The notes under the pieces are model-generated. The model made no database searches, was not told where the DNA came from, and saw nothing but the letters and a program-made list of their open reading frames with translations. From contig JBBITI010000056.1 of NCBI GenBank assembly GCA_037440885.1, positions 1 through 17,036 of the forward strand: 17,036 bases of DNA. Direction: 5' to 3'. Source of the stretch: JBBITI01 sp037440885 (GTDB taxonomy: Bacteria; Chloroflexota; Dehalococcoidia; Dehalococcoidales; UBA2162). The translations under genes and the position numbers were made by a program. Below, piece after piece: positions 1 through 7,476 of this stretch; within the stretch, counting starts at the first letter, position 1, and each line of letters opens with the position of its first letter.

Positions 1-1207
1 TATCCACCGGGGGGAGGGCATTACGGTCTTCAATAAAGTCGCCGAGATGGCTGTCCTCTTCTTCGCCGATGGGAGCTTCGAGGGATACCGGCAACTGGGC
101 GACTTTGACGATCTCGCGCACTTTCTCGGCTGGTAAGTCCATCTTTTTACCGATCTCTTTAGAAGTGGGTTCGCGGCCGTATTCCTGAGCCAGACGGCGG
201 CTGACCCGGAGCAACTTGTTAATCGTTTCAATCATGTGTACCGGCACCCGGATGGTGCGTGCCTGATCTGCAATGGCCCGGGTGATAGCCTGCCGGATCC
301 ACCAAGTAGCATAAGTGCTGAATTTAAAACCGCGATGATGGTCGAATTTTTCGACCGCCCGGATTAACCCGATGTTGCCTTCCTGTATCAAATCAAGGAG
401 GGACATGCCCCGACCCATGTGTTTTTTGGCGACACTGACGACCAAACGCAGATTAGCTTCGATCAGGTGCCGTTTCGCTTTTTCGGCATCGATATCGATA
501 TTGTCCAGAAAGATCCGGTGACGCCTTTTGCTAGTCTCAAAAGCCGCCTGTAAAGCTTGACTGCTACGGAGGTTTTCGGCATCGGCAAACTTCAAAGCTG
601 GATCGACGGCCTCCCGGATATCTTTAGGTAACAAGTCGCAGTTCAAGGACAGATTGATGATTTGTTGTTCTGTTTCTGAGACTGATTTTTCAATCTGCTT
701 AGCAATGTTCTGCACAAACTCCTGGCTGATCACGCCATCAATGGTCATCCGGAGTTTGGAATCACTGATACTGGCGATGATACCGCCGTGGGAGTCTATT
801 TTCAGTTCTTCCTGCAAAGCACGCATCAGTTTTTCCGACTGCCCGATTTCGATCAATGAATTCAGAATAATTTCGCCGGCGGTCGGTGGTTGGCCGTTCA
901 GTTCCTGGTAAACCTGCTTGATTTCTTTCAATCTTTTTGCCAGTTCGATTTTTTTTGCCAGTTCACGCTCATCACGGGCTGTCAGCAAACGTACTTTGCC
1001 GATTTCATGCAGGTATAGTCTGACCGGATCGTCAGCTGTTTCCTGTTCAGCTCCTTCCAGTAATCCGACAGCGGTATCCGCTTCAGTCTCGATATCCAGT
1101 CCTTCGGACTTAAGTTCATCTTCCAGTTCTTCAGTGGAAGGGATTTCTTCTTCCGCAATATTCTCCGGATTAAACTGTTCGGTGTCTTTAAAATCCTGTG
1201 AATCCAT
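1..1207 (-). CDS. rpoD: Primary RNA polymerase sigma factor (sigma-70/RpoD), C-terminus cut by window edge
   Basis: This is the housekeeping sigma factor, which directs RNA polymerase to -10/-35 promoters. 402 residues are visible. The first 58 or so are acidic and poorly conserved. Region 1.2 follows at about 59-90 (DDPVRLYLHEIGKVRLLTAR), then a variable stretch of about 150 residues of the kind found in primary sigma factors. Regions 2.1-2.4 lie at about 244-325, with NLRLVVSVAKKH, the core-binding DLIQEGNIGLIRAVEKFD and the -10-melting FKFSTYATWWIRQAI. Region 3 begins at about 326, and the window ends near GEEEDSHLGDFIED, so region 4 is missing. The ATG at 1205-1207 is preceded by TAGGAG about 8 nt upstream, inside the end of dnaG. 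The gap to the dnaG stop is only 3 nt, so the two are very likely co-transcribed and translationally coupled. Confidence 0.97.
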   Translation of the reverse strand, partial: MDSQDFKDTEQFNPENIAEEEIPSTEELEDELKSEGLDIETEADTAVGLLEGAEQETADDPVRLYLHEIGKVRLLTARDERELAKKIELAKRLKEIKQVYQELNGQPPTAGEIILNSLIEIGQSEKLMRALQEELKIDSHGGIIASISDSKLRMTIDGVISQEFVQNIAKQIEKSVSETEQQIINLSLNCDLLPKDIREAVDPALKFADAENLRSSQALQAAFETSKRRHRIFLDNIDIDAEKAKRHLIEANLRLVVSVAKKHMGRGMSLLDLIQEGNIGLIRAVEKFDHHRGFKFSTYATWWIRQAITRAIADQARTIRVPVHMIETINKLLRVSRRLAQEYGREPTSKEIGKKMDLPAEKVREIVKVAQLPVSLEAPIGEEEDSHLGDFIEDRNALPPVD

Positions 1208-1210
1208 TTT

Positions 1211-2977
1211 TCAACTCCTAAGTCGCTGTTGGCGACGGGCTTTCATGCCGAATATTTCCTTGAGTTCAGTACTGGTCTGCTTGCTCCGGACCAATTCTTC
1301 AGCGATATTCGCCTCGGAAGCGAGTACCGCCTCTCTTTTCCGCTCCAGATTGCGCAGATACTTCTCGCGCAGTCGCAGGGCACAATCTGCATATTTTCGC
1401 GAGATGCGGTCCGGTAAAATACGTTTACTTAATACCACTTCCAGGTGTTCCCGAATAGCGGCATCGACAATCTGGCGCAACTCAGCAGCGGTTATGCCGT
1501 CGTGATCCCGCCACGCCAGGAATATCTCCAAATTTTCACTGTTTTCGAAATACTCTGGCGGTAACAGCCCCGCCTGTTTACGTAGTTCCGGGTATTGAAG
1601 CAACAGGTTGAGGCAATATTCCTCAACCGGATTTTTAAACAGGGAGTCCGTTTCTTTTTTATCCGCGACCAAACCGGGAGGACTTTTAGTTCGTAACGCT
1701 GGATTTTTTTTCTTCATGGCAGCTTCAAGACTCAAGTCGCTCACCCCGATCATTCCTGCCAGCTTCTGCAAATAATGAGCCCGCCGGACAATATCCTTAA
1801 TCCCCTCCACTACCGGATAAAGTCGATCCCGAGCCTTAATACGATCGCCTACTTTAGTGAGATCAAGCCCGGCGACGACCACATCAAACGTATAATCGAT
1901 AACCGGTCGTGCGGTATCAACCATACCTGACCAGGATTCGTGATCTGCCTTAATCACCTGATCCGGGTCTTTACCCGCGGGGAGAACAATCACTTTTATT
2001 TCAGCTTCCAGCAGGTTTTCGAAGTCAACACACCGCTGCATGGCCTCTGCTCCGGCGACATCAGAATCCATAGCCAGCACCAGGTTCCGGCTTAACCGCT
2101 TCAAAATACTGACCTGTTTTTCGGTTATCGATGTACCCATCGAGGCAATCACATTATTACAATGGTATTGATGAGCAGTGATAACATCCATGTAACCTTC
2201 GACGATAACCGCCCGATTTTCATTTTTAATAGCGGCGGCGGCGAGGTGCAAGCCGTACAGCGTAGCACTCTTGTCGAATACCGGCGTCTGCGGGGTATTA
2301 ATGTACTTGGGGCCATCGGTCGACGATTCAAGGACACGCGCCCCGAACCCGGTTACCCGACCGCGCTCATCCATGATCGGTATCATCAGGCGGTGCCGCC
2401 AGCGATCGAAGGTCCGACCGGTTTCCGCTACAGATAGCAATCCAGCTTCAAGCTGTTCTTTTTCTTCGTAGCCTCGTTCAAGTAAATAAATCTTGAGAGC
2501 ATCCCAGCTTTCAAGAGCGTATCCCAAACGGAAATCACGGACGGCAACAGTATCGATACCGCGCTGCTTGAGATGATCCCGCGCTTTCGCTGCCTGGGGT
2601 GAGTTCGCCAGCAAGTCCTGGTAATACCGAGTCGCCATATCATTCACCGCATAAAGTCGGTCTTTCAGCCCTTTACGTGTCTCCGCTTCACTATGAGACG
2701 GCAAAACCACACCCGCCCGATCCGCCAGTCTACGCAGGGCTTCGATAAAATCCACCCCTTCTTTTTTCATAACAAAAGCGAAGGCGTCTCCCCCGGTATT
2801 ACAGGCACCAAAACAATGCCAGCTTTGCCGTTCAGGGAAAACAAAAAAGGAAGGGGTTTTTTCGTTGTGGAACGGGCAACGCGCTTTAAAATTACGTCCC
2901 GACTTAGACAGCGGAGTATACTGGGAAATAACGTCGATGATATCGATTCGCTGCTTTACTTCGTCAATGGCACTCAT
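1211..2977 (-). CDS. dnaG: DNA primase DnaG
   Basis: DNA primase makes the RNA primers for Okazaki fragments at the replication fork. The 588 residues follow the family layout. A CHC2 zinc domain lies near the N-terminus, with ligands C34, H37, C55 and C59; its last pair is spaced C-x3-C (CFGAC). The catalytic core has the TOPRIM glutamate E260 in VIVEGYMDV and the metal-binding D304/D306 in LAMDSDVAG. A helical, charged C-terminal region fits the helicase-binding domain. The ATG at 2977 gives the usual MSAIDEVKQRIDI start. No Shine-Dalgarno sequence precedes it; instead a TATAAT lies 8 nt upstream, suggesting leaderless initiation. rpoD follows 3 nt downstream, a known gene pairing, here without rpsU. 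Confidence 0.97.
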   Translation of the reverse strand: MSAIDEVKQRIDIIDVISQYTPLSKSGRNFKARCPFHNEKTPSFFVFPERQSWHCFGACNTGGDAFAFVMKKEGVDFIEALRRLADRAGVVLPSHSEAETRKGLKDRLYAVNDMATRYYQDLLANSPQAAKARDHLKQRGIDTVAVRDFRLGYALESWDALKIYLLERGYEEKEQLEAGLLSVAETGRTFDRWRHRLMIPIMDERGRVTGFGARVLESSTDGPKYINTPQTPVFDKSATLYGLHLAAAAIKNENRAVIVEGYMDVITAHQYHCNNVIASMGTSITEKQVSILKRLSRNLVLAMDSDVAGAEAMQRCVDFENLLEAEIKVIVLPAGKDPDQVIKADHESWSGMVDTARPVIDYTFDVVVAGLDLTKVGDRIKARDRLYPVVEGIKDIVRRAHYLQKLAGMIGVSDLSLEAAMKKKNPALRTKSPPGLVADKKETDSLFKNPVEEYCLNLLLQYPELRKQAGLLPPEYFENSENLEIFLAWRDHDGITAAELRQIVDAAIREHLEVVLSKRILPDRISRKYADCALRLREKYLRNLERKREAVLASEANIAEELVRSKQTSTELKEIFGMKARRQQRLRS

Positions 2978-2985
2978 TCAGGTAT

Positions 2986-2994
2986 ATTATAGCA
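2986..2994 (-). promoter_or_regulatory. Extended -10 promoter of dnaG, leaderless type
   Basis: On the minus strand the sequence reads TGCTATAAT, a TGn-extended consensus -10. The hexamer (2986-2991) ends 8 nt before the dnaG ATG. Transcription starting about 7 nt past the -10 would begin 1-2 nt before the start codon. No good -35 sits 17 nt upstream, which extended -10 promoters can tolerate. The lack of any ribosome-binding site before dnaG supports a leaderless mRNA. Confidence 0.6.
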
Positions 2995-3107
2995 TTGATA
3001 AAATCAGAAATACTTTCATTTTCTTCGCTTTTCGAAAGATTGCGAAACTAATCAGAATACGAGAATATTGGTTTATACAGTCAAGTTTCAGTTCTCTACA
3101 TAACTGG

Positions 3108-3743
3108 TCAGAGGGTCTGCCGGCCCTCAAGAGCCCGGGTCAGCGTCACGTCATCGGCATATTCCAGTTCTGTCCCAAACGGGAGACCACGTGCAATACG
3201 GGTTACTTTAATACCCATTGGAGAGATGATACGGTTAAGGTACAAAGCGGTCTGTTCGCCTTCCAGATTGGCATTGGTTGCCAGAACGACTTCGACAATC
3301 TGATTATTCTTCAGACGCTCGAGTAATTCCTGAAGGTGGATATCAAGGACCCCGACTCCTTCAGTTGGCGAGATCGCCCCATGAAGAACATGATACATTC
3401 CTTTATAAGCATGAGTGTGTTCCAGAGCCAGTATATCTTGGGGTTGTTCAACAATACAGACCCGGCTGTGGTCACGCTCGAAATTGGCACAGATGGCACA
3501 GGGGTTAACATCGGTCACATTACAGCAGACAGAACACAGCGTGACTTCCTGTTTCAGGGCAAGCAAGGCTTCCGAGAGTTGTTTTACCTGCTCTGCCGGT
3601 GCTTTAAGCAGAAAGTAAGCCAAACGCTGGGCGCTTTTCGGCCCGATTCCTGGTAACCTGGCGAATTCCTCAATCAACCTGTTAATTGGCCCGGCTGCCG
3701 GAAGCAACACGGGTTTCAAATCCGATTTACCTTTCAACCCCAT
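3108..3743 (-). CDS. recR: Recombination mediator protein RecR
   Basis: RecR works with RecO/RecF to load RecA on gapped single-stranded DNA. The 211 residues carry a helix-hairpin-helix (RLPGIGPKSAQRLAYFLL, about 29-46), a four-cysteine zinc finger (C70, C73, C82, C85) and a TOPRIM domain starting near VCIVEQPQDILALE (about 95-108). The family C-terminal signature appears as RGLPFGTELEYADDVTL (about 185-201). Length is close to the usual 200; the extra residues are an N-terminal tail before PAAGPINRLIEEF. The ATG at 3743 has AAGGA just 1-5 nt upstream, which is very close, so a start slightly further inside (GTG at residue 12) remains possible. It lies between ybaB (188 nt upstream) and dnaG (130 nt downstream). 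Confidence 0.96.
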   Translation of the reverse strand: MGLKGKSDLKPVLLPAAGPINRLIEEFARLPGIGPKSAQRLAYFLLKAPAEQVKQLSEALLALKQEVTLCSVCCNVTDVNPCAICANFERDHSRVCIVEQPQDILALEHTHAYKGMYHVLHGAISPTEGVGVLDIHLQELLERLKNNQIVEVVLATNANLEGEQTALYLNRIISPMGIKVTRIARGLPFGTELEYADDVTLTRALEGRQTL

Positions 3744-3754
3744 ATCCTTACCCG

Positions 3755-3783
3755 TTTATCAACGGTTTTGCGGTACGAGTCAA
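3755..3783 (-). promoter_or_regulatory. Possible promoter of recR
   Basis: On the minus strand there is TTGACT (3778-3783), a 17-nt spacer and GATAAA (3755-3760). The -10 ends 11 nt before the recR ATG, so the mRNA leader would be only 4-5 nt. This would explain how recR is expressed despite the unusual gap after ybaB. The -10 matches 4 of 6 consensus positions, so this is tentative. Confidence 0.35.
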
Positions 3784-3931
3784 CTCCAATTCAAATACAG
3801 AAGTTCCGGGCAAAAACAACGGTCGCCCCGCTGCGACATATGCAGTAGTTGTAATAGTGTATCGTGAAACCAAAAGTCCAGTGATTAATGACATCGACTA
3901 CTCGATTGCCGGTCAACGGGCGATCCCGGGA

Positions 3932-4255
3932 TTAAGCTAACCCGGGTAGCTTGAAATTACCACTGGCCATCATTTCTTTTGCAGCTGTTTTCTGGGCTTT
4001 CTGTATTCCGTCATTAACAGCCTGGATAATAAGATTCTCCAATTTTTCCGGTTTACCGGGGTCAATTGCCCTGGGGTCGATCTTAACAGAAAGGATTTTT
4101 TGAGAACCATTAACGGTAACTTTAACGGCACCGCGACCGGCATCGGCTTCGACAACGATGGCGGCCAACTGCTTTTGCATCGCATCGGCCTGGGCTTTAA
4201 GCTCTCGCATCTGGTTGATCTGGTCTTTGGTTTGCCTGAATTTCGCGAAACTCAT
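3932..4255 (-). CDS. ybaB: YbaB/EbfC family nucleoid-associated protein
   Basis: This is a small DNA-binding protein of the YbaB/EbfC family, whose members bind DNA as dimers and are usually encoded between dnaX and recR. The 107 residues match family length. A helical N-terminus (QMRELKAQADAMQKQLA) is followed by a beta-rich core with VKVTVNGSQKILSVKIDP and the conserved LENLIIQAVNDGIQKAQ helix, ending in a glycine/proline-containing tail. Its ATG overlaps the dnaX stop codon in an ATGA (4252-4255), indicating translational coupling. The order dnaX-ybaB-recR is a classic conserved cluster, although here 188 nt separate it from recR. Confidence 0.95.
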   Translation of the reverse strand: MSFAKFRQTKDQINQMRELKAQADAMQKQLAAIVVEADAGRGAVKVTVNGSQKILSVKIDPRAIDPGKPEKLENLIIQAVNDGIQKAQKTAAKEMMASGNFKLPGLA

Positions 4256-5841
4256 TTTTCCTCCACGCTGGTTATTTGAGCACCTATTTTAAGTGCTTCT
4301 TTGACAAGATGGTTTTCTTCTAAAATACAACGAACCTGGCAGGAACGCCCCAGGAAAGCTCCGATTATCCTTTCAGTGACCCGCAAATTTTCCAGTGTTT
4401 CTATCTTTTCCTTGAATATTTTACTATCGAAAGCCAGACAGACAATATCGTTTTCTAACGATATCGGCCGGACCGGGGCACTTCTTAATATGGCAGCAGC
4501 AGGAGTTTTTTGCAACTCTGCAGGGGCGTGTTTGATCACAAGTTTCCAGTTAAGGCGCAGCTTTTCGATTTCGCTGGCGACTTCCATCGGAGTTCCGGCC
4601 AGAGTATTCGGCCTGTCAGGCCCCGGCTTTTTTAACTGATTACCAGTAAGGTTACGGGGTTGCGGCTGTTGAGAGCCTGCGGTGATAGCAGCAGGCGCAA
4701 GACCTGTTTTAGCGGCGTCGACAGCGGTGGTGAACCCAGTCGTTTCGTCAACCGGCAACTTTTCACCGGTTTCCAACATCGAGTCGACCAGCGCAAGTTC
4801 CAGGGGTAGTGTTGAGTAATTGTCAAAACGCTGCCCGAGTTGACCGAAAAGCCGGGTCGCTCTTACAATCTGTGCTAGGGTCGTTTTGTTCGCCAGGGCT
4901 TTCATCTCGGCAATCTCATCGACAGTAGAATCGATCGAATCACCAGCATTGGTTTTCGCGAGCAACAATGAACGTAAATATTCCACCAGTTCCCGGTTGA
5001 ACTGTCTCAAGTCCATGCCGTCATTGTTGACGTTATTGATGGTCCGGAGACCGGCGGGGAGATTACCGTTGACAATATGCCCGGCTAACTCTTTGACCCG
5101 TTGATCACCACTGATACCCAAGGTAGCCTGGACCTGCCGCAAGCCGATTTCGCTGCCATAGTAGGTGGTCAGTTGCTCCAGTAAATTCAGGGCATCGCGC
5201 ATACTACCGGTAGCACTGCGGGCGACCAACCGCATGGCTTCGGCATCCATATTAATACCTTCGCCGTTACACACCCGGGACAATTCGGCGGTAATATTTG
5301 CCTGGCCGTGACGATGAAAATCGAAACGCTGACACCGGGACATGATAGTAGCCAGGATTTTATGGACTTCAGTAGTTGCCAGGATGAATATCACGTGGGC
5401 CGGCGGTTCCTCCAGCGTCTTCAACAGAGCGTTGGCGGCATTGTTGCTTAACATATGGACTTCGTCGATGATGTAGACCTTGTAACGAGCCTGGTTGGGT
5501 GCGTAGTTCACTTTTTCTCGCAGGACACGGATATCTTCGACGCTAGTATTACTGGCGGCATCGATTTCGATGACATCGAGAGCCCGTCCTTCAGTAATCG
5601 CCTGGCACATCGCACAGGTATTACAGGGCTCACCGCGGCCGTTATGCTGGCAATTCACAGCTTTTGCCAGAATGCGAGCGGTACTCGTCTTGCCAGTCCC
5701 GCGCGGTCCGCAAAAGAGATAGGCATGGGAGATACGGCCAGTGGTCAACGCATTCAGCAGTGTTTGCGTGATTGTTTGTTGACCCACGACATCAGCCAGA
5801 GTCTGGGGACGCCATTTACGATAAAATACCTGGGAAATCAT
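4252..5841 (-). CDS. dnaX: DNA polymerase III subunit gamma/tau (clamp loader)
   Basis: DnaX is the AAA+ motor of the clamp loader, which opens the beta clamp and loads it on primed DNA. Visible in the 529 residues are Walker A GPRGTGKT (45-52), four zinc-binding cysteines (C64, C73, C76, C79), Walker B with DEVH (126-129), the LLKTLEEPP segment and the SRC arginine-finger motif (168-170). After about residue 360 comes a low-complexity linker, then a C-terminal domain starting near SEIEKLRLNWKLVIKHAP. I saw no obvious slippery site for a short gamma form. The ATG at 5841 has no Shine-Dalgarno sequence but a TATAAT 8 nt upstream. ybaB overlaps its stop codon. Confidence 0.97.
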   Translation of the reverse strand: MISQVFYRKWRPQTLADVVGQQTITQTLLNALTTGRISHAYLFCGPRGTGKTSTARILAKAVNCQHNGRGEPCNTCAMCQAITEGRALDVIEIDAASNTSVEDIRVLREKVNYAPNQARYKVYIIDEVHMLSNNAANALLKTLEEPPAHVIFILATTEVHKILATIMSRCQRFDFHRHGQANITAELSRVCNGEGINMDAEAMRLVARSATGSMRDALNLLEQLTTYYGSEIGLRQVQATLGISGDQRVKELAGHIVNGNLPAGLRTINNVNNDGMDLRQFNRELVEYLRSLLLAKTNAGDSIDSTVDEIAEMKALANKTTLAQIVRATRLFGQLGQRFDNYSTLPLELALVDSMLETGEKLPVDETTGFTTAVDAAKTGLAPAAITAGSQQPQPRNLTGNQLKKPGPDRPNTLAGTPMEVASEIEKLRLNWKLVIKHAPAELQKTPAAAILRSAPVRPISLENDIVCLAFDSKIFKEKIETLENLRVTERIIGAFLGRSCQVRCILEENHLVKEALKIGAQITSVEEK

Positions 5842-5849
5842 CGCGGTCT

Positions 5850-5855
5850 ATTATA
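5850..5855 (-). promoter_or_regulatory. -10 element of dnaX, leaderless type
   Basis: A perfect TATAAT on the minus strand ends 8 nt before the dnaX ATG, the same spacing as at dnaG. The intervening bases (AGACCGCG) contain no ribosome-binding site. No strong -35 is seen 17-18 nt upstream. The predicted transcription start lies 1-2 nt before the ATG. Confidence 0.55.
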
Positions 5856-5914
5856 CTCTAAAAGAGAGATAACTCGAAAGGAAAATTGAGGACTTTCGGG
5901 GGATAAATGAAGAA

Positions 5915-6133
5915 CTATGAATTTGATTTCTGGTCTTCAGCTGGAACAGTGTGTTTTTTGGTATCGATAATATATTCCGGAGCCTCAAAAGGAGAATAAC
6001 CCCGGGCAATCAATTTACCGTTCTCAAAGATATTCAGGCTGGTTCCGCAACGGGGGCAGGACTGATAGCGCTCAAATTGCAATGCCCAGCCACTATGCCG
6101 GCAACCACACTTCGGACATATTCCCTCAAACAT
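5915..6133 (-). CDS. Small zinc-ribbon protein, function unknown
   Basis: This 72-residue protein has two cysteine knuckles, CPKCGCRH (about residues 6-13) and CPRCG (about 26-30), which together would form a zinc ribbon. Downstream of them is an unremarkable polar tail (GKLIARGYSPFEAPEYIIDTKK). There is no membrane segment or signal peptide. Its function is not recognised. Such stand-alone ribbons may bind nucleic acid or protein partners, but nothing here decides that. The ATG at 6133 lacks a Shine-Dalgarno sequence, but TTGACA-18-CATAAT lies directly upstream with the -10 only 6 nt from the ATG, so the gene looks real and leaderless. It sits 73 nt upstream of dnaX, which has its own -10. 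Confidence 0.8.
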   Translation of the reverse strand: MFEGICPKCGCRHSGWALQFERYQSCPRCGTSLNIFENGKLIARGYSPFEAPEYIIDTKKHTVPAEDQKSNS

Positions 6134-6139
6134 GAATTG

Positions 6140-6169
6140 ATTATGCGTCTCTCATGTCCGGTCTGTCAA
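6140..6169 (-). promoter_or_regulatory. Strong sigma-70 promoter of the zinc-ribbon gene, leaderless type
   Basis: On the minus strand there is TTGACA (6164-6169), an 18-nt spacer and CATAAT (6140-6145). The -35 is perfect and the -10 matches 5 of 6. Only 6 nt separate the -10 from the ATG at 6133, so transcription starting about 7 nt downstream would begin on the start codon itself. Confidence 0.7.
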
Positions 6170-6304
6170 TCAAGGGCTTAGCAGAATCAGAGGCAGAAAT
6201 TGTGCTATTTCACTATTTTTCTATCTCTTTCTTGCGATATCGCCTGATTTTACCGCTTTTTCTTTCGACAGCCTCTAAGTTCTCCGGTGGCACCCCGATA
6301 AACA

Positions 6305-6350
6305 CAAGACGGCTAATCTCCTTCAGATCTGAAAGAGATTAGCCGTCTTG
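6305..6350 (-). terminator. 46-bp near-perfect palindrome; likely terminator of the DUF5679-type gene
   Basis: The 16-nt arms at 6305-6320 and 6335-6350 are perfect reverse complements. The 14 nt between them also contain a perfect 12-nt palindrome (TTCAGATCTGAA, 6322-6333). Only the C/A pair at 6321/6334 breaks the symmetry. The element begins 49 nt past the stop of the small gene at 6399-6539. On the minus strand it is followed by a moderately T-rich TGTTTATC, so Rho-independent termination is plausible though the T tract is poor. The right arm on that strand contains AAGGAG, which opens a second reading discussed in the findings. Confidence 0.5.
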
Positions 6351-6398
6351 ATCAGACCAGTTTGCTACCAAGTGCCGGTCGATATCCAGCGTGTCGGC

Positions 6399-6539
6399 CT
6401 AGCTCTTACCAATCCGGAACATCTTGGTGCCGCAGGTGGGGCATACGCCTTGGGTTGCGGGCTTGCCGTTCTTCATGGTAATACTTTTAGCACCTTTGAT
6501 TTCCTTCTTGGCCCGGCATTTCACGCAATACGCTTGCAT
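6399..6539 (-). CDS. DUF5679-type small double-Cys-pair protein
   Basis: This 46-residue protein begins MQAYCVKCRAKKEIKGAK and ends CPTCGTKMFRIGKS. CxxC pairs at residues 5-8 and 33-36 frame a basic segment (SITMKNGKPATQGV), consistent with a small zinc-binding fold. The pattern matches what I know of the DUF5679 family, which is frequent in Chloroflexota and has no established function. It is short but well supported: AAGGGGGTGAT is a strong ribosome-binding site just upstream of the ATG, a promoter lies about 30 nt further up, and a palindrome follows. The protein is basic, so nucleic-acid binding is possible but unproven. Confidence 0.85.
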   Translation of the reverse strand: MQAYCVKCRAKKEIKGAKSITMKNGKPATQGVCPTCGTKMFRIGKS

Positions 6540-6568
6540 CGTAATCACCCCCTTATTTTTTGAGATTA

Positions 6569-6597
6569 AGCGTAATTCATTTGTGCGTGGATGTCAA
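6569..6597 (-). promoter_or_regulatory. Promoter of the DUF5679-type gene
   Basis: On the minus strand there is a perfect TTGACA (6592-6597), a 17-nt spacer and TACGCT (6569-6574). The -10 keeps the three most conserved positions (T1, A2, T6). The predicted leader is about 23 nt and contains the AAGGGGGTG ribosome-binding site. Confidence 0.5.
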
Positions 6598-6648
6598 TAG
6601 GTTATATAGGAAATTATTACTATTCGGGGGAATGATTTTCACTCATTG

Positions 6649-7476
6649 TCAACGAGAGCTCGTACTTATTTCATTTAAGAAACTCGTTACGGCCGTAAAA
6701 AAGTCGGGGAAGTTCTCGCGCCGGATATTGTGAGCGGCGTTTTTCACCAGTACAGCCCGGAAAGGGGCATTGCTGCACCATAACCGAGCGGCATTTTCAG
6801 CTACTGCGGGAGTGACAATACCCGCATCGCCATAGAGCAATAATGCAGGACACTGTATCAAGGAGACCAATTCAGTATAAGAACGGAGACTGATGAACGG
6901 TCGCGCAAAAAGAGAGGGATCACATTGTTGTTTCGCCTGAGCCCAGGGAAGCCGTTCTTCTTCCGACCAAGCGGGATCGAGTTCCCGGCTGCGGGCAATT
7001 ATCTGCTCGAGGGTCATCTGGCGTAAACCTGTCAAGAAAGAGCGAAAGTCCACTTGCGGACCAGTCGCTGGTTTTTCCCCCGGGGGCGGAGGATCCATCC
7101 AGGGCGGATCTTCGAGAACAATAGCAGCGGGGAGCTGTGGGTATTTAACTGCCAGGTTCACCGCGGTAGCGGCGCCCATGGAATGGCCGATAATGGCCGG
7201 TTTTTTCAAATCCAGACCGTAGATGAGAGCGGCAACCTGGTCGGCATGACTTTCAGAAGTAAAGCGGTCATCCAGGCGATCGGAACGACCGTGGCCCTGG
7301 GCATCGGGCAGGATGACGTCATAATCCCGAGCTAACAACGCGGAAGTCCGGGTCCAGCAAAGCCCGTTATCAAAAGCACCGTGGAGTAAAATACAGGGTG
7401 GTTTTACCCGGTTAGTCCGATAATAGTGAATATTCACCGAACCGGCAGCGAAATCGCCTTCATAAAAACGCAGCAT
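6649..7476 (-). CDS. Alpha/beta-fold hydrolase
   Basis: This 275-residue protein is a cytoplasmic alpha/beta hydrolase; the substrate cannot be told from sequence. The oxyanion-hole LHG lies at 31-33, the GHGRSD strand-turn at 61-66 and the nucleophile elbow GHSMGA (S99) at 97-102. A cap-like insertion follows from about 122. The acid D217 is in LLLYGDAG, and H249 is in KNAAHNIRRENF. The full catalytic triad is therefore present. The family includes esterases, haloalkane dehalogenases and C-C hydrolases; the Ser nucleophile argues against dehalogenase. The ATG at 7476 has GGGAGGG 7 nt upstream. It is divergent from comM. The DUF5679-type gene follows downstream on the same strand but has its own promoter. 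Confidence 0.9.
   Translation of the reverse strand: MLRFYEGDFAAGSVNIHYYRTNRVKPPCILLHGAFDNGLCWTRTSALLARDYDVILPDAQGHGRSDRLDDRFTSESHADQVAALIYGLDLKKPAIIGHSMGAATAVNLAVKYPQLPAAIVLEDPPWMDPPPPGEKPATGPQVDFRSFLTGLRQMTLEQIIARSRELDPAWSEEERLPWAQAKQQCDPSLFARPFISLRSYTELVSLIQCPALLLYGDAGIVTPAVAENAARLWCSNAPFRAVLVKNAAHNIRRENFPDFFTAVTSFLNEISTSSR

Noticed and set aside
918..1505. Long serine-rich plus-strand open frame
   Set aside because: It is antisense to the rpoD start and dnaG end, both well conserved. Its composition (runs of Ser) is typical of a shadow of acidic coding sequence.
3686..3940. Plus-strand frame filling the ybaB-recR gap
   Set aside because: It starts inside recR antisense, has no ribosome-binding site or promoter, and matches no family I recognise. 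The amino-acid mix looks plausible but support is too thin.
3925..3946. CCCGGG hairpin overlapping the ybaB stop codon
   Set aside because: The stem is only 6 bp, the hexamer is self-complementary, and no T tract follows on the minus strand, so it is not convincing as a terminator.
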